Part shown: in pieces, positions 20,373 to 31,033 of the stretch | How the letters are laid out: every line of letters starts with the position of its first letter | Position numbering within the stretch: position 1 is the first letter of the stretch | Assembly: GCA_014621425.1 (NCBI GenBank) | Contig: JAANBB010000125.1 | Coordinates: 30,209-94,208 of the forward strand | From: Cylindrodendrum hubeiense | Taxonomy: Eukaryota; Ascomycota; Sordariomycetes; Hypocreales; Nectriaceae | Direction: 5' to 3' | Length of the DNA: 64,000 nt | Notes under the pieces: generated by a model | The model's database searches: none | The model's input: the letters and a program-made list of their open reading frames with translations, nothing else | What the model was told of the DNA's origin: nothing | Translations under genes and position numbers: made by a program

Positions 20373-22052
20373 TTATAGAGCATCAGCCTTCTCTAATATC
20401 CCCAACGCGCCACCGACCAGATGCAAGCTACCCGTGATAAACGCCTGCACCGATTCGCCTTCGGGAAGCCCCTCGCCAAGTTGCCGCGCGTAGTCGATGG
20501 ACTGCTCGATCGTCGGCATAACCTTCACAGTGGCGTCTGGGTCTATGGATGACCACTTCTCGGCGAAGCGGTGCTGGACTGTCATCTTGTCGATATCAGC
20601 CGGGTCGAACTGGTGATTGACGAAATCACGCTTGTAGCCCGTGACCGCATAGGTGACGTTTGTGCAGAAGATGACGTGATCGAAGGCGGGCTTGCCCTCA
20701 CGCTTGGTGGCTTTCTGGATGGATTCAAGGAACTCAACGGCCTCGGAGCGGCCTTGCTGGTTGAAGATCATGATACGGGGGCCGGATCTAGGGGGTTTGT
20801 CAGACTTTCTGGACCTTCGCGTGAGGAGGGCAGCGAATTTCACTTACCGGCCGGAGATTTCATCGTTAAACCACTTCGCCGACATCTTCAGGCTGTCAGA
20901 CGTATGGGCGCCATCAACGTGCCAAGTCACCTTGTCCTCGGGCTTAACCTCGCAACGACCTCTCCAGACGACCTTCTCGAGGCCATCCACAAACTCATCA
21001 GCCAAGGGTTCGTTCTTTGGCGGAATCGTGATCTTCAAGCTCAGGAGCACGGCTTCTGCTAGGGCGATGGCTAGCGAAGCATTGCGCTTCTGGAATGCCG
21101 CGTCTGGTCGGATCTTGACGGCGCTGAGTCGAGGGTCGATCTCCAGTACCTCCAAATTAACCTCCTTCTCCACGGCTCTTTTCTTCAGCACTTCCGCTGC
21201 CTCGGGAACTTGCTCAATCGTAAAAGCCGGGCTGCCGGTTTTCATAATGCCGGCCTTGTGCCATGCGATCTTGTCGACGGTGTTGCCGAGGGCAAAGACG
21301 TGGTCAATCCCGAGCGTGCTGATTCCGGATGCCACTGGCCTCTCGACGACGTTTGTCGCGTCGAACTCTCCGCCAATTCCGGTCTCATAAACTGCCGCCT
21401 CCACTCCTTCTTGGAGGAACACATGCCAGCTCATGAGGGTCAAGTAACGGGCATAAATAGGTCGTGGGGCCATGAGGGTGTTCTCCTCGGTTGTGATGGA
21501 TTGCTCAAGTCGGTCCCATACCTCAAAGAAGTATTTCGCAAAGAGAGCCTCGGAGATAGGCTTCGAGTTGATACGAATGCGCTCTCGCACGGCGATGAGA
21601 TGAGGCGAGGTGAACAGACCAGTCTTGTGGGGGACGGAGAGGGTGCGCTGGTACTGGGCGAGGATGGAGTCGACAAAGGCACAGGTACTACCCTTTCCCT
21701 TTGTTCCCGCCACATGGACGATGTTGATGCGATCCAGGTCCTTTGGCTTAAGTACGTGTGTTAGTTCAGGAGCGACATGTGAGTTGAGAGGCATTTCAAG
21801 GTGAAACTCACAGTGTAGCCAATTCGACCCAGATACGTCCTCATCTCCTTAATAGAGACAGCATCAGGCTTGATTCCGGCCTTACGGCGGGCCTCAATGA
21901 TATCGAATGGCGTCTGAAGCGAGTTCAGCGCATCAATCGCATCCTAGAGCGCAGAGCCAGGGTCAGCAACGCACTCATCCATCTGCAAGACAAGGGTGGG
22001 GGTGGGATTTGGATGCGTCACACACATTGTAAGAGCGGCTTGGGGACGCCAT
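20373..22052 (-). CDS. MET7: Folylpolyglutamate synthase (Met7-like)
   Basis: Exons 22052-22026, 21943-21812, 21746-20848 and 20787-20373 (introns 82, 65 and 60 bp) close in frame to 490 residues. The first exon encodes only nine residues (MASPSRSYN). The protein has the FPGS order: DAIDALNSLQTPF, the P-loop VHVAGTKGKGST, TSPHLIAVRERIRI, ETGIGGEFDATN, LGIDHVFALGNTVDKIAWHK, WRGRCEV, HVDGAHTSDSL and C-terminal GSLHLVGGALGIL. It makes polyglutamylated folates needed for one-carbon metabolism and methionine synthesis. No long mitochondrial leader is apparent from this start. It is convergent with the intronless paralogue, so the 3' UTRs very probably overlap. Confidence 0.9.
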
Positions 22053-22717
22053 TGTGCGAAGAGTAGCCCGCCCTAAGACTATAAAGTTGAAGGATTGTCC
22101 GATTTGTCCGAGAGCTCGCCACGATACATGACGCATCGAAATGGACCCCCACGGCTTTTCCCACTGGCGACGGACGGTGAGCGTGTGAAACTCTGTGATG
22201 TTACTCGTCGTTTGGTGGCCCGCAGAAAGTTCGGGTAATTCGAATTGACGCAATTGAGCCGATGTCCGTGAGATGCTGAGGTATACCGGTGATGGCAATT
22301 GGAGTGGCTGGAATAAAACGAAATTCTTCTGAGATACCAAAGTACTATCATGAGGGTTCGTTCACGGAATCATGGGTGTCATTAGGTGAAAATTAAGCTC
22401 CGTCACCGAGTCGAGGGTGCCGGATACCGTCGGTGGCACTCCCGGCATCTTTAGTTGCGGGCATTCGGAAGCCGCTAAGATAGGCCGAAGACTGCAAATT
22501 GGTTCGCAGAAGCATTACTGATAGCAAACAGCATCGTCTCTGGTGCTTTTCCCCAGTGCAATAGGCGTAGTCTCTGACAACCGAAGCACACCTTTATATA
22601 CACGGAAATCATTCGATTGCATCTACAGCACGCCGAGTTCAAAAACCTTTCATAGACCGAAACGCGCACAGCTTATCTCGGATCCCCTCCGATGTTGCCG
22701 GGCCGCTTTCGGGCTCT
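22053..22717. other. Intergenic: FPGS promoter and GFA gene 3' flank
   Basis: No gene is recognised. It lies upstream of the FPGS start codon and downstream of the GFA-domain gene, both on the minus strand. Confidence 0.5.
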
Positions 22718-23791
22718 TCACCCGATGTTATATTCTTCGATCTTACCTTCCTTCTCCAGGACATATTTGTTCATTCCCTCTTGCAGCGCCTCTATGAATG
22801 CGTTGTCGAACCTCTTGCCGCTGTCGGACCACCCGACCCTGGCTCGCCATGTGAGCCAGTTCTCCGCCATACCACCCTCTGGAGCTCGGAGCACACCTGT
22901 CGCGATATCGACGACCTGCTGCCTGTCCGTTGGGCGTCTTTCCTCGCTTGCGTAGAAGAATGTCGCACCACAAGTGCCGCAGAAGGATCGCAGCACATCG
23001 GGCGATGACTGATAAGTCTTGGCTGTCCCAATCAGGAGGTCCGGCTTGATAGGCGGTTCGCAGAGGGCCAGGGGAACAAAAGTCCATCCAACCACATGAG
23101 CCCCAGTGACATGGCGACAGTCGTCGCAGGCATCGAAACATGCGTGCCACTTTGTCTTGTCCAAGGGGGAGACGAACTTGGATAGATACTCGTCGTTGAT
23201 GGCCTCCTCGGTTGGTCGGGGGAAGGTGAAGGACACGCCGCCGCAGTGGCATTGCGCACGCATACGGTCCTTGCCGTCTTCCCCGACCTCTGGTTCAGAT
23301 TCGAAGAGCTTGGCCTTGGGACTATCCTCAGGCGGGTTAAAGACAACAAATTCGCGTCCTTCGATGTGTGTCAACATTTGAGAGATGCCTCCACCCTTGA
23401 CGGATTTGCTGTAGATGTGCCTCCCAACCTGGAAGTTCTCTGGTCCATGGTCTGTGAAGATGGACGTCGAAGGCACCCAGTTGCCCGATTCGAGTCCAAT
23501 GGTGGCAATGTGGCACCCGCATGTTGAGCAAAAGCTCCAGCTCCCCCTGGACTCGGGGACGATATAGTGGGTCAAGTTTGAATCAGACGACGGTCCCACG
23601 AACTTGGGTCTGACGCCGACGGGGAGGTGAGTGTGGAAAACGCATGGCGAGCCTGAGCTGAAGCGGCAAAAGCTGCAGTGGCAGAGGTGGACAGGGAAAG
23701 GCAGTGATGATTTAGGGACGTCGACGGTGAAGTGGATAGAGCCACAGGAGCACTTGGCTTCCAGTGTCTTGGTGTCGCTAGATTCTGTCAT
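22718..23791 (-). CDS. Tandem GFA/CENP-V-fold zinc protein
   Basis: This is a single-exon protein of 357 residues. It contains two copies of the GFA (glutathione-dependent formaldehyde-activating enzyme / CENP-V) fold. The first (about 10-125) shows CSCGSIHF, CHCSFCR and FCSTCGCH. The second (about 175-320) shows CHCGGVSF, DACDDCRH and FCGTCGATF. These Cys clusters match the zinc sites of the family. Whether it acts on formaldehyde-glutathione adducts, another thiol adduct or nothing enzymatic cannot be told from sequence. It shares a divergent promoter of about 470 bp with the Bud27/URI-like gene. Confidence 0.85.
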   Translation of the reverse strand: MTESSDTKTLEAKCSCGSIHFTVDVPKSSLPFPVHLCHCSFCRFSSGSPCVFHTHLPVGVRPKFVGPSSDSNLTHYIVPESRGSWSFCSTCGCHIATIGLESGNWVPSTSIFTDHGPENFQVGRHIYSKSVKGGGISQMLTHIEGREFVVFNPPEDSPKAKLFESEPEVGEDGKDRMRAQCHCGGVSFTFPRPTEEAINDEYLSKFVSPLDKTKWHACFDACDDCRHVTGAHVVGWTFVPLALCEPPIKPDLLIGTAKTYQSSPDVLRSFCGTCGATFFYASEERRPTDRQQVVDIATGVLRAPEGGMAENWLTWRARVGWSDSGKRFDNAFIEALQEGMNKYVLEKEGKIEEYNIG

Positions 23792-24259
23792 GATGCACTA
23801 GAGGGTTATTGCGGTGGCTCAATACGAAGTCATGAGCATATGAACTTATGAGCAAAGCAGTGACGTGAGTTGAGGTTGCACAGGAGCGGGAAACTCAAGA
23901 CCCCGCCTGATGTGGGCAACTCATTACCTTTTAAGGCAGGCGCATGTTTACTACGGCATTCACAGACAGCCAATGTCATTGACGCCCTTACGCCTTGGAC
24001 TTCATCACACTCACGTAGCCCCTTGCTTGCCGGCTGACATGTAGTTACCTAGCCGTCATCCTGGACGTAGGCCATGGCGGGGACCATGCGTGAATCCGCG
24101 TTAGCCGATGTTCAGCCGGGCCACCCACCCATGCTCAAGACCCATGCCAGTTTGCAGGTACCTTATTTTTTTTAACGACTTTCCATTGCTCATCGCCAAC
24201 CTCATTCTCTATTCCTCTCCTCGCTCGCACCCTTGTGGGAGCTGACGCAGATCGTCGCA
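23792..24259. promoter_or_regulatory. Divergent promoter region, GFA gene (-) / BUD27 (+)
   Basis: The two start codons point away from each other across 468 bp with no gene between. An AT-rich run (TTATTTTTTTTAACG) near 24162-24176 and a CT-rich stretch follow just before the BUD27 start. Specific factor sites are not identified. Confidence 0.5.
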
Positions 24260-26029
24260 ATGTCGGAGGTCAAGGATAGTTTCCTGGATCTCGAGCGGCA
24301 CAGGCTGGAGCTTGAGGAGCAGGTCAAGAAGCTCCAGAAGGACTTGCAATACTGGCAGACATGGGATGCCGAGTATGAAGCACTCAAGGAGGAAATCGAC
24401 GACGTGCCTGAGGCCAACGCCACCTCGCTCGCCCAGATCAGTGCTGCCTTCGACGGAGAACTGCTCAAACAACGCGAGATAGACGACATCTTCGGTGGCA
24501 AGAATCTGAAGTCTAAGGACCAGATCAAGAATGTTCTTGAACGCCGCATCGATTATGTCACCAAGAACATCGAGTCCCTTCAGAAGCAGCTTGAGGCTGC
24601 CGAAAACAAATACGCCGCGGCCACAATCATCAGCCAACCCGACGCCACCGACGAGGACGGTCAGCCCATCACAGAAATCATTGAGACGCTGGATGACGAT
24701 GACAATGTCATCTCCTATCAGCTGAAGAAGCCAGCCAATTCCTTGTCTCAAGTCAAGGAGGCTCTGGAGAAGGCAGGCGTGAAGGACCTCTCAGAGGCAG
24801 AACCGGACGTGTCGCAGCAGATCCCTCAGCAACAGGCTCGCCAAAAGGAAACCGTTCAGCAGTCAGTTGCCGATGCCAAACCAATCAGCAAGAAGATACA
24901 ACAGGCCTTTGGATCTCCGTCTCCAGCGAACAAGGCCGTCTCCTTTGCTCCCGATACAAAGGTCGGAGACGAGCCGAAGCCTCAAGTGTCGCGAAATGCC
25001 AAGCGCGTCGAACAGATAATGAAGACTGCCAAGGAACAGGAGAACGCCACTGATGAGAAGCCAGTCATCCCCGATAATGAGGATGAGGATGATGCGGAGA
25101 TGCGCCGCCAAATGCTTGCATACGGCATGGGTGAGGTCGGTGCAGTGGTCGCCGAGCTAGAACTCGACGAGGGGGACACCGACGACGAAGATTATGAGTT
25201 TGACTACAGCGATGAGGGTTTCGAGGATGACGAAGAAGACAAGTACGGGCGATCTACTGGAAGTATCCTGACAGATGGGTACCGCCAACGCATGCTCGAG
25301 CTCGAAAAGAAGCTGGGTATCCAATCTCGCTTCACTTCCGAGCCAGCCGAAGGGGATGAGTCAAGTTCAGACGATGAACGGATTGGTCGCATCGTTGTGA
25401 AAACAAGCCCAGAGGCGCCGTCATCTTCATCAAAGCCTACCCCATCAAAGTCGATCATCAAAGAGAAGCAGCCTGCGAACGCGAGCGGCAAGAAGGGCGT
25501 CAGGTTCGCCTCGAATCTTGATATCGCTGCCGAAGAGGAGCCTGCAACACAACCCGTTGAAGAGATCACAGACAAGAACACTGATCCCTTGGTGGAGCCA
25601 TTGAGTGATGTTGTGGAGCGATCTGGTCCTGCCAAATCAGCCGAATCCAAGACGAATCGCAAACCGTCTCGCTTCAAGAAGTCGAGAGGCGAGGCGGGCG
25701 ACAGTGTCCCACCAGGCCCTATGGACCTGCCTGTGAGGTTCCTGGACCAAAATAGGCCAACTGCGCCTACAGGTCCCGAGGGAACGACAATAGCTGATGC
25801 CTTAGTTGAGCGTGACACAAGCGCCACCCCCAAACCAACCGGGGAGTTTGATGACGATATGAACCAGGATGAGGTTGCTGATGAATATCATCGGATGCGC
25901 AAGAAATTTATCCAGCGAGAAGGTGGGTTCCTCAAAGAAGACGAGTCTCCCATCCAACCATTGGACGAAGCCGAGGGAGGACCGCCGCGTGTCAGTCGCT
26001 TCAAGGCGGCGAAGCTGTCAAGACAATGA
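24260..26029 (+). CDS. bud27: Bud27/URI1-like unconventional prefoldin protein
   Basis: This is an intronless protein of 589 residues; I use the ATG at 24260 because the coiled coil begins there (the frame is open upstream to 24233). The N-terminal 140 residues form an alpha-prefoldin-like pair of helices (LERHRLELEEQVKKLQKDL, then VTKNIESLQKQLEAAE). The middle is acidic (DEGDTDDEDYEFDYSDEGF) and the C-terminus ends with a conserved basic tail (PPRVSRFKAAKLS). This order matches fungal Bud27/URI, which carries a DUF3835-type C-terminal region. Those proteins bind Rpb5 and help assemble RNA polymerases in the cytoplasm. The family call is good; Rpb5 binding is inferred from homology. Confidence 0.8.
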   Translation: MSEVKDSFLDLERHRLELEEQVKKLQKDLQYWQTWDAEYEALKEEIDDVPEANATSLAQISAAFDGELLKQREIDDIFGGKNLKSKDQIKNVLERRIDYVTKNIESLQKQLEAAENKYAAATIISQPDATDEDGQPITEIIETLDDDDNVISYQLKKPANSLSQVKEALEKAGVKDLSEAEPDVSQQIPQQQARQKETVQQSVADAKPISKKIQQAFGSPSPANKAVSFAPDTKVGDEPKPQVSRNAKRVEQIMKTAKEQENATDEKPVIPDNEDEDDAEMRRQMLAYGMGEVGAVVAELELDEGDTDDEDYEFDYSDEGFEDDEEDKYGRSTGSILTDGYRQRMLELEKKLGIQSRFTSEPAEGDESSSDDERIGRIVVKTSPEAPSSSSKPTPSKSIIKEKQPANASGKKGVRFASNLDIAAEEEPATQPVEEITDKNTDPLVEPLSDVVERSGPAKSAESKTNRKPSRFKKSRGEAGDSVPPGPMDLPVRFLDQNRPTAPTGPEGTTIADALVERDTSATPKPTGEFDDDMNQDEVADEYHRMRKKFIQREGGFLKEDESPIQPLDEAEGGPPRVSRFKAAKLSRQ

Positions 26030-27179
26030 TGAAGCTTGACAGCTCAAAGGCAAAACAAACAAAAAAAGATGCATATGGATGCCGCGGGCGATATTCGATA
26101 CACAAATCGACTATTCCTGACACATGCTCCGCTCAAGTGGCTTGCTGTGACCTGGCATTCGTGACTTGGGGCTGCGTCGTCTGCTGGACCCTTTCCGCCT
26201 TGCTAACTAACCTGCGGAGCTGTAGTACCTTCGTATTGTGCGTGTGCCTTGTGTGCATTTGATCCGGCCAACCAACAAGTATCCTGTATCTGGTATCAGC
26301 CCAGTCACCCCTCGCGATTGCATTCACTAGGCTTGCAATCATCCGGAACGCTAGTCATCTGACAATCACTGGTTTGCAGTTCTCAATCTGCCTACCTCAT
26401 TTCAGCGCTATTCCCAGATTAGATCAGACGGGCTCTCTGATGCCACAATCCTTGGATTCTGTCCAGGCCCATGAACTTGGCTACTCGTTTCACCCTTCAC
26501 ATTTCGATAGCATCAAATGATTCTTTGCAAATTGTTTGCCTCCTGCACTGTCATCCTCCTTGCTCCGTGATCCGCTTTGGGAGTCTGGGGCAGCCTGTTT
26601 GGCCAACGGGTCGCTGCGGGTCGCAGCATGTGGGGTGGATCACCGGAAGTTCGGCATTGCACACGACGGCCGCGGTGCCGGGTGCCGGAGGTGGCTGACG
26701 TTGCTAACAATGCCCACGAATACATGCTGCACGGCCACCCCGGCTGGGCCTTCATTTGCTGTTCTCGGACCCGGCTGGAGTTGGCGGCTGAGCAGGTCCC
26801 TTGTTTTGGCTCGCCCATTGCATCAGTGGCCCGGAGTGGCTACCTGACGGGCCAAGTGTACGATGGCCACCCGGCAAACCGGCACGGCTGCGATACGTCA
26901 CTGACGATACTCATCTTCCCTACGCCCTGGACGGGGGTTAGAGAATGCTACGAGCGACGGCGGGAGGTGAGACACGCCCTTGGAGCTTGAGGCCTCTGGG
27001 TCCCCTGGTACGCGCGGGCGTCTGGTATCGGCCGCCGACGCTGTCTAATGGCGAGTACTTAAAGTCGATGCCCGGCTATGGAGGCCATCTCTCAAACCAG
27101 TCCTGCACTTCACCAGCAACTCTAAACAAAACGTTACTTTAAATCTACAATACACTTTCACTCTTCATAACAATCCAAG
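26030..27179. other. Intergenic region upstream of the Cys-rich small gene
   Basis: No conserved gene is recognised in 1.15 kb. The last 60 bp is an A/C-rich leader (ACAATACACTTTCACTC) typical of highly expressed fungal genes. It probably holds a long promoter for the small Cys-rich gene that starts at 27180. Confidence 0.5.
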
Positions 27180-27405
27180 ATGCCTGCCCCTATGGAACCT
27201 ACCCAGCAAGCCCCCATGGCTGCCGACAACGGCGAGATCGTCTCCCAGCAGCCCGTAAGTTTCTTTTCTTCCGTCTTATCGGGGGCCCCCAAACTGACAA
27301 AGATAGGCTGCCGAGCCTCAGCCTGATATGTCCATGCGAGGTGGTGAGGAAGCTGGCTGCGAGATCTGCTGCGGTCTCTGCGCCTGCGAGGAGGGCTGCT
27401 GCTAA
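27180..27405 (+). CDS. Small Cys-rich protein, 57 residues, metallothionein-like tail
   Basis: Two exons (27180-27254 and 27307-27405) flank a 52-bp intron with donor GTAAGT, branch CTGAC and acceptor TAG. The start has a good context (AAGATGC) after an A/C-rich leader. The first 25 residues are polar and Cys-free, without a signal peptide. The last 15 residues contain seven Cys in the pattern C-x2-CC-x2-C-x-C-x3-CC. This resembles very small fungal Cys-rich or metallothionein-like proteins, which bind copper or zinc. The protein is too short for a secure family call. A membrane-anchored CYSTM-type peptide is an alternative, but the hydrophobic face that would require is not evident. Confidence 0.7.
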
Positions 27406-28136
27406 ACGCGCCCAACTTTGAGTCGAGGTGGATAGCACGATGATGGAGGGGGGCTATGAATGATTCCTGTTCATGGACGGGAGTTTTGTCGCTTTATGAA
27501 TCCCTTGACGATAGAAATGATATCCCCGTTATAAGTCCATGGCACGACCTTGATAAGTGAAGTCGCGACTGTTAAAGGCCCATCTGCCAGCAGATAACAA
27601 GTACGAGCTAGTAGCAACCAAGTCCCCTCCTGTTCGTGACTGGCACCGATCTAAGAGCGTTCCTGCATGAGTTGTGGGTGGTGAACCAATCCATGGGTCA
27701 TGAGTATCATGAGATTCCACACAATTTCCCGTTTGGTTGAGTTCAACGGTCGATAATCAATGTCGCCATACGCTTGGTCAAGCCACTTCCGCATACTATG
27801 GGCATGCAGTCCACATTGGCACCTAGCCTTCCCCAGGAACTGTGAACTGTTCACACGTCACATATCTTGGACTGTTACTTGCCAGAAAAAAGGTACAGGG
27901 TAGGCCATCGGGTCGTGGTTAGTGAGGCATAAGCACTTTGGGAGACTCATTGAACATGACCCCCCGCAGGACTTACATATTCATTCGTATAGAGAGGGAT
28001 CTAGGGGCAAAAAGGTAGCATGGCGGTAGAGAGTCGTACCTTGTGCCGCTAGTCTCATACCGTGCGTGATGATACGCCCTTTGACACGACGGTGACAGCA
28101 TCAAAAAGGGAGAAGTGCGCCGTGATGGCAAAAATG
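27406..28136. other. Intergenic between Cys-rich gene and tRNA-Val
   Basis: No gene is recognised. It contains the 3' flank of the small Cys-rich gene and, near 28090-28136, the 3' flank of tRNA-Val. Confidence 0.5.
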
Positions 28137-28210
28137 TGATTCCGCCCGGGCTCGAACCGGGGACCTTCTCGGTGTTAACGAGATGCCATAACCAGCTAGA
28201 CCACGGAACC
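28137..28210 (-). tRNA. tRNA-Val (AAC), no intron
   Basis: The 74-nt minus-strand sequence folds as a cloverleaf. The acceptor stem is GGTTCCG/CGGAATC with one G-T pair, the anticodon stem is TCTCG/CGAGA with loop TTAACAC (anticodon AAC), and the T-arm is CCCGG-TTCGAGC-CCGGG. The T-run expected after the gene is represented by a TTTTTG tract a few bases beyond the 3' end on the minus strand. Confidence 0.95.
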
Positions 28211-28601
28211 AAGCTGCTTTGCTTGTTGTTGAAAGTTGGGTTGCTGTGTGTGTATTTGAAGCTTTCCGGAAGTGGGTTGGTGCCAGGTCTGGAGCCCTTC
28301 ATGTGGGGTTGGCTCTCTCTTGAAAATGGCCCTCATGTGTTCATGGAGCATGCGAGGACGTACCTACACTGGGAAGTAGTGGCGTAGGTCCCCCTTGTTG
28401 AAATAGTCATCATTATTCCAAGTGTTTGTATGCTAAGCGGATTGGTTCTTTTGTATCTCCAACCTCGTGTACAATGATTAAGTACATCGCTGGCCCGTCC
28501 CATAAGCGTCTAAGCTAGCACCTCGATGCCAATATGTTGCGCTTTTATGTCGTACACAGATCATACATCCATCACTAACCGACCTGTCGTAATGTCCCTC
28601 G
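28211..28601. other. Intergenic: tRNA-Val 5' flank and 3' flank of the Emi1-like gene
   Basis: No gene is seen here. It lies between the 5' end of tRNA-Val (-) and the stop codon of the next minus-strand gene. Confidence 0.5.
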
Positions 28602-29590
28602 TTATTTCCCACTCTTTCCAAATAGTGTAGACAGATAGTCCGTAAAAGTCGAGTTGCCTTCGGCTTGTCGCTTTTGTCGCTCGTCCTTCTGCGTGTCCCA
28701 GATATCCTGCACCTTTCCAGCAACCACTGACTTGGCTTGCAAATCTCCTCGGAGAGCAGCCTCCTCTATCACGCGCTCCTCTACTGGCAGCTTGTCCAGC
28801 TTCTCCTTCCATTGCTGCTGTAGCTCTTCGCTGGGCGTGAACATGTCCATCTTGGGCTTGGGAACAGCCGGCTCGAAGACCGGGACCGGGAGGCCTTCCG
28901 CCTTGGCCTTTTCTACCGCGACTTCATGGTTAATCATCCGTTGGAAGAGCGAGTCGGCGTGCATCTGAATGTCCTCCTCTACCACAGCAGATCTCCCAGA
29001 TACCGATCCATATCCTAGTGCACGGAGGAAACGCTGCAGGACTTATTAGCAAACTGTGACATGGGTTGTTTGGAGCGTGGCACCAGTGGCCTTACCGATT
29101 GCATCGTGTAGCACCTCTCGAATTTGCGCACTTGGATCCGGCACATCTGCATTTGGTCCTCCCAGCTGCCATGCTTCATGCAATTTACCCACTCCTCCTG
29201 GGACTCGGCGCAATTCTCCAGCGCTGCCTTTCCAATTGCCTCCTTGCGCTCCTTGTATCCCTCCAAGACGCTCATCAGCTTGTCATGGTCGCTTGCTGTC
29301 TCGGCCTCGATTTGCGCCAGCGGTCGGTACGTCTTCCAGATGTCGGCATACCGGCCGTCCTGGAACAAGCTGGCAGAAGGGACACTGGGTTCGTGAGCCT
29401 CTGAAGCTGATACCGGAGCGCTGTTATTGTCGTATGATTGAGGTTGGGGAGCGTTCGCAGGTGGTGACGGTTGGCTTGCTGAGTATTTGACGGGGGATTC
29501 TTTCTCGAGGAATTCGCGGAGCTTGGGGTCGAGTTTTCCGAGAGGATCGTCCGACTTGTCGGTGCCGAGGACTGACGAGATCCAGCCCAT
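28602..29590 (-). CDS. Emi1/PANTS-like (DUF3128) twin-Cys protein
   Basis: Exons 29590-29096 and 29033-28602 (62-bp intron, CTAAT branch site) give 308 residues. The start MGWISSVLG is followed by LDPKLREFLEKESPVKY, which looks like the conserved fungal N-terminus. The core (about 135-185) has Cys pairs in ENCAESQEEWVNCM and MCRIQVRKFERCYTMQS, then RFLRALGY formed across the splice junction. This matches the DUF3128 family that includes yeast Emi1 and vertebrate C22orf39/PANTS, a CHCH-like arrangement found in small mitochondrial or synaptic proteins. The C-terminal third is helical and charged. The longer upstream frame is rejected because the family N-terminus begins at this Met. Confidence 0.8.
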
Positions 29591-30251
29591 TGCTACGGAT
29601 GTATGGGATCGGCGTTCGGGTTCAGAGAGGAGAGGCGGGATTTGGATTGGGAGGTTATTGTTCAGCTTGAAGCTGTAGAATTCCTTCTTGGAGACGGAAC
29701 TTCGCGATGGACCCGCGATGGGTTGAGGGGTACGAAAAGAATACCCGACACTGTATAATGCACTGTGTGATCCAAGATTTTCGTCGTCAACTTCGCATCT
29801 GGAGTCGGGCAATTCATGCATGCCACCAAGACAAATCCAGCTGCGCCGTATTGAGGCAAGACAGTGTGGTATTTCACTTCACGAGCCAAAAGCAATTGCC
29901 ATGTTGCTTTAACTGAGCAGCCAATGGTTGGGTTGTGTGCGCATTCTCTCAGTCACCGTGAATTCATAGATATCATAGCAGCAGAATCGTCACTGGAAAT
30001 TGGTCATTGTTCGGGCTGCGAACGGTCAAAGACAAGAACGTAATCTTGAGACCCTGGAGACCCTTTTGCTAGCCATATCACGCCCAACTGAACCGTGAAC
30101 CCCAGATAATTGTCTTCGTGAATCCTTTTATTCGCGATTGCATCTATAGCACAATCATTTGCAAAGCAACTTCCGGTGCCCGACCCTTCAGGAGAAATGT
30201 CCCATTTCCTCTGATGCTTATCACGCCAAAAATGCCAGAAAGGAGCCCAAT
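29591..30251. other. Intergenic: promoter of Emi1-like gene, 3' flank of RPS11
   Basis: Both neighbours are on the minus strand. No additional gene is evident. The sequence should contain the RPS11 3' UTR and the promoter of the Emi1-like gene. Confidence 0.5.
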
Positions 30252-31033
30252 TTAGAACTTGCTGAACTTCTTGACCTGCTTGCCAGTTCGGGGCAGCACG
30301 CGCAGGACGTTGAAGCGGACCTGGTGTATAAGTTAGTTCTCTTCTGGTATGATCGTATCTCGGGTTCCTTGGACGTACAGTCTTGCTGAGGGGACGGCAC
30401 TGGCCAACGGTAACCTGGTCACCCTCCTCAACACGGAAAGCGGGAGAGACGTGGGCGGCGAGGTTCTTGTGGCGCTTCTCGTAACGGGAGTACTTGGGGA
30501 TGAAGTGGAGGTATTCCCGTCGGATGATGACGGTTCGGTGCATCTTGGTGGAAACGACGGTGCCGGTCAAGATACGGCCACGGATGGAGACGAGGCCGGT
30601 GAAGGGGCACTTCTTGTCTGTGAGGCGAACAGGTCAGCAACAATTCCATACCGACAAATCGGACCGAGTTCAACGTGGCTTCTGGAAGAACCCAATCCCC
30701 TCTCCTCCAGCAACAGCCAACCCCCAGGACCATAAAGGACCTCCCCGCTTGTTCGTTCCAGACTCGATCCAATCTTCGACATGTCGCACGTACCGATGTA
30801 GCTGCCCTCAATGGCGGTCTTGGGGGTACGGAAACCCAGACCAACGTCCTTGTACCATCTTCGTCCACCCTTGCCCGGTCGGGAGGTCTTGGTTCGGATC
30901 TTCGAGTTCTGGAAGATGTGAGGCTGCTTCTGGAAAGCGCGCTCCGACTGGACGGTCAACTCGGTCGCCCTGGGTAAAGGTTAGCGACCCGGTCGTTCGA
31001 GTATCGTAGATCGATGGCGTTGAAGACTGACAT
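30252..31033 (-). CDS. rps11: 40S ribosomal protein S11 (uS17); start codon split by an intron
   Basis: Exons 31033-31032 (only AT of the start codon), 30969-30794, 30617-30379 and 30320-30252 give 161 residues, the usual fungal length. The first intron (62 bp) has donor GTCAGT, branch GCTAAC and acceptor CAG; the next base G completes ATG. Further introns are 176 and 58 bp. The sequence reads [20 protein letters not shown], then [48 protein letters not shown] and VKKFSKF at the end, which is clearly uS17. It binds 18S rRNA in the small subunit body. Its 5' end faces the KNL1 gene across about 450 bp containing two CACGTG boxes. Confidence 0.95.

Noticed and set aside
30618..30793. Possible intronic snoRNA in the longer RPS11 intron (176 bp)
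   Set aside because: I looked for box C (RTGATGA) and box D (CTGA) in a suitable arrangement and found no convincing pair.
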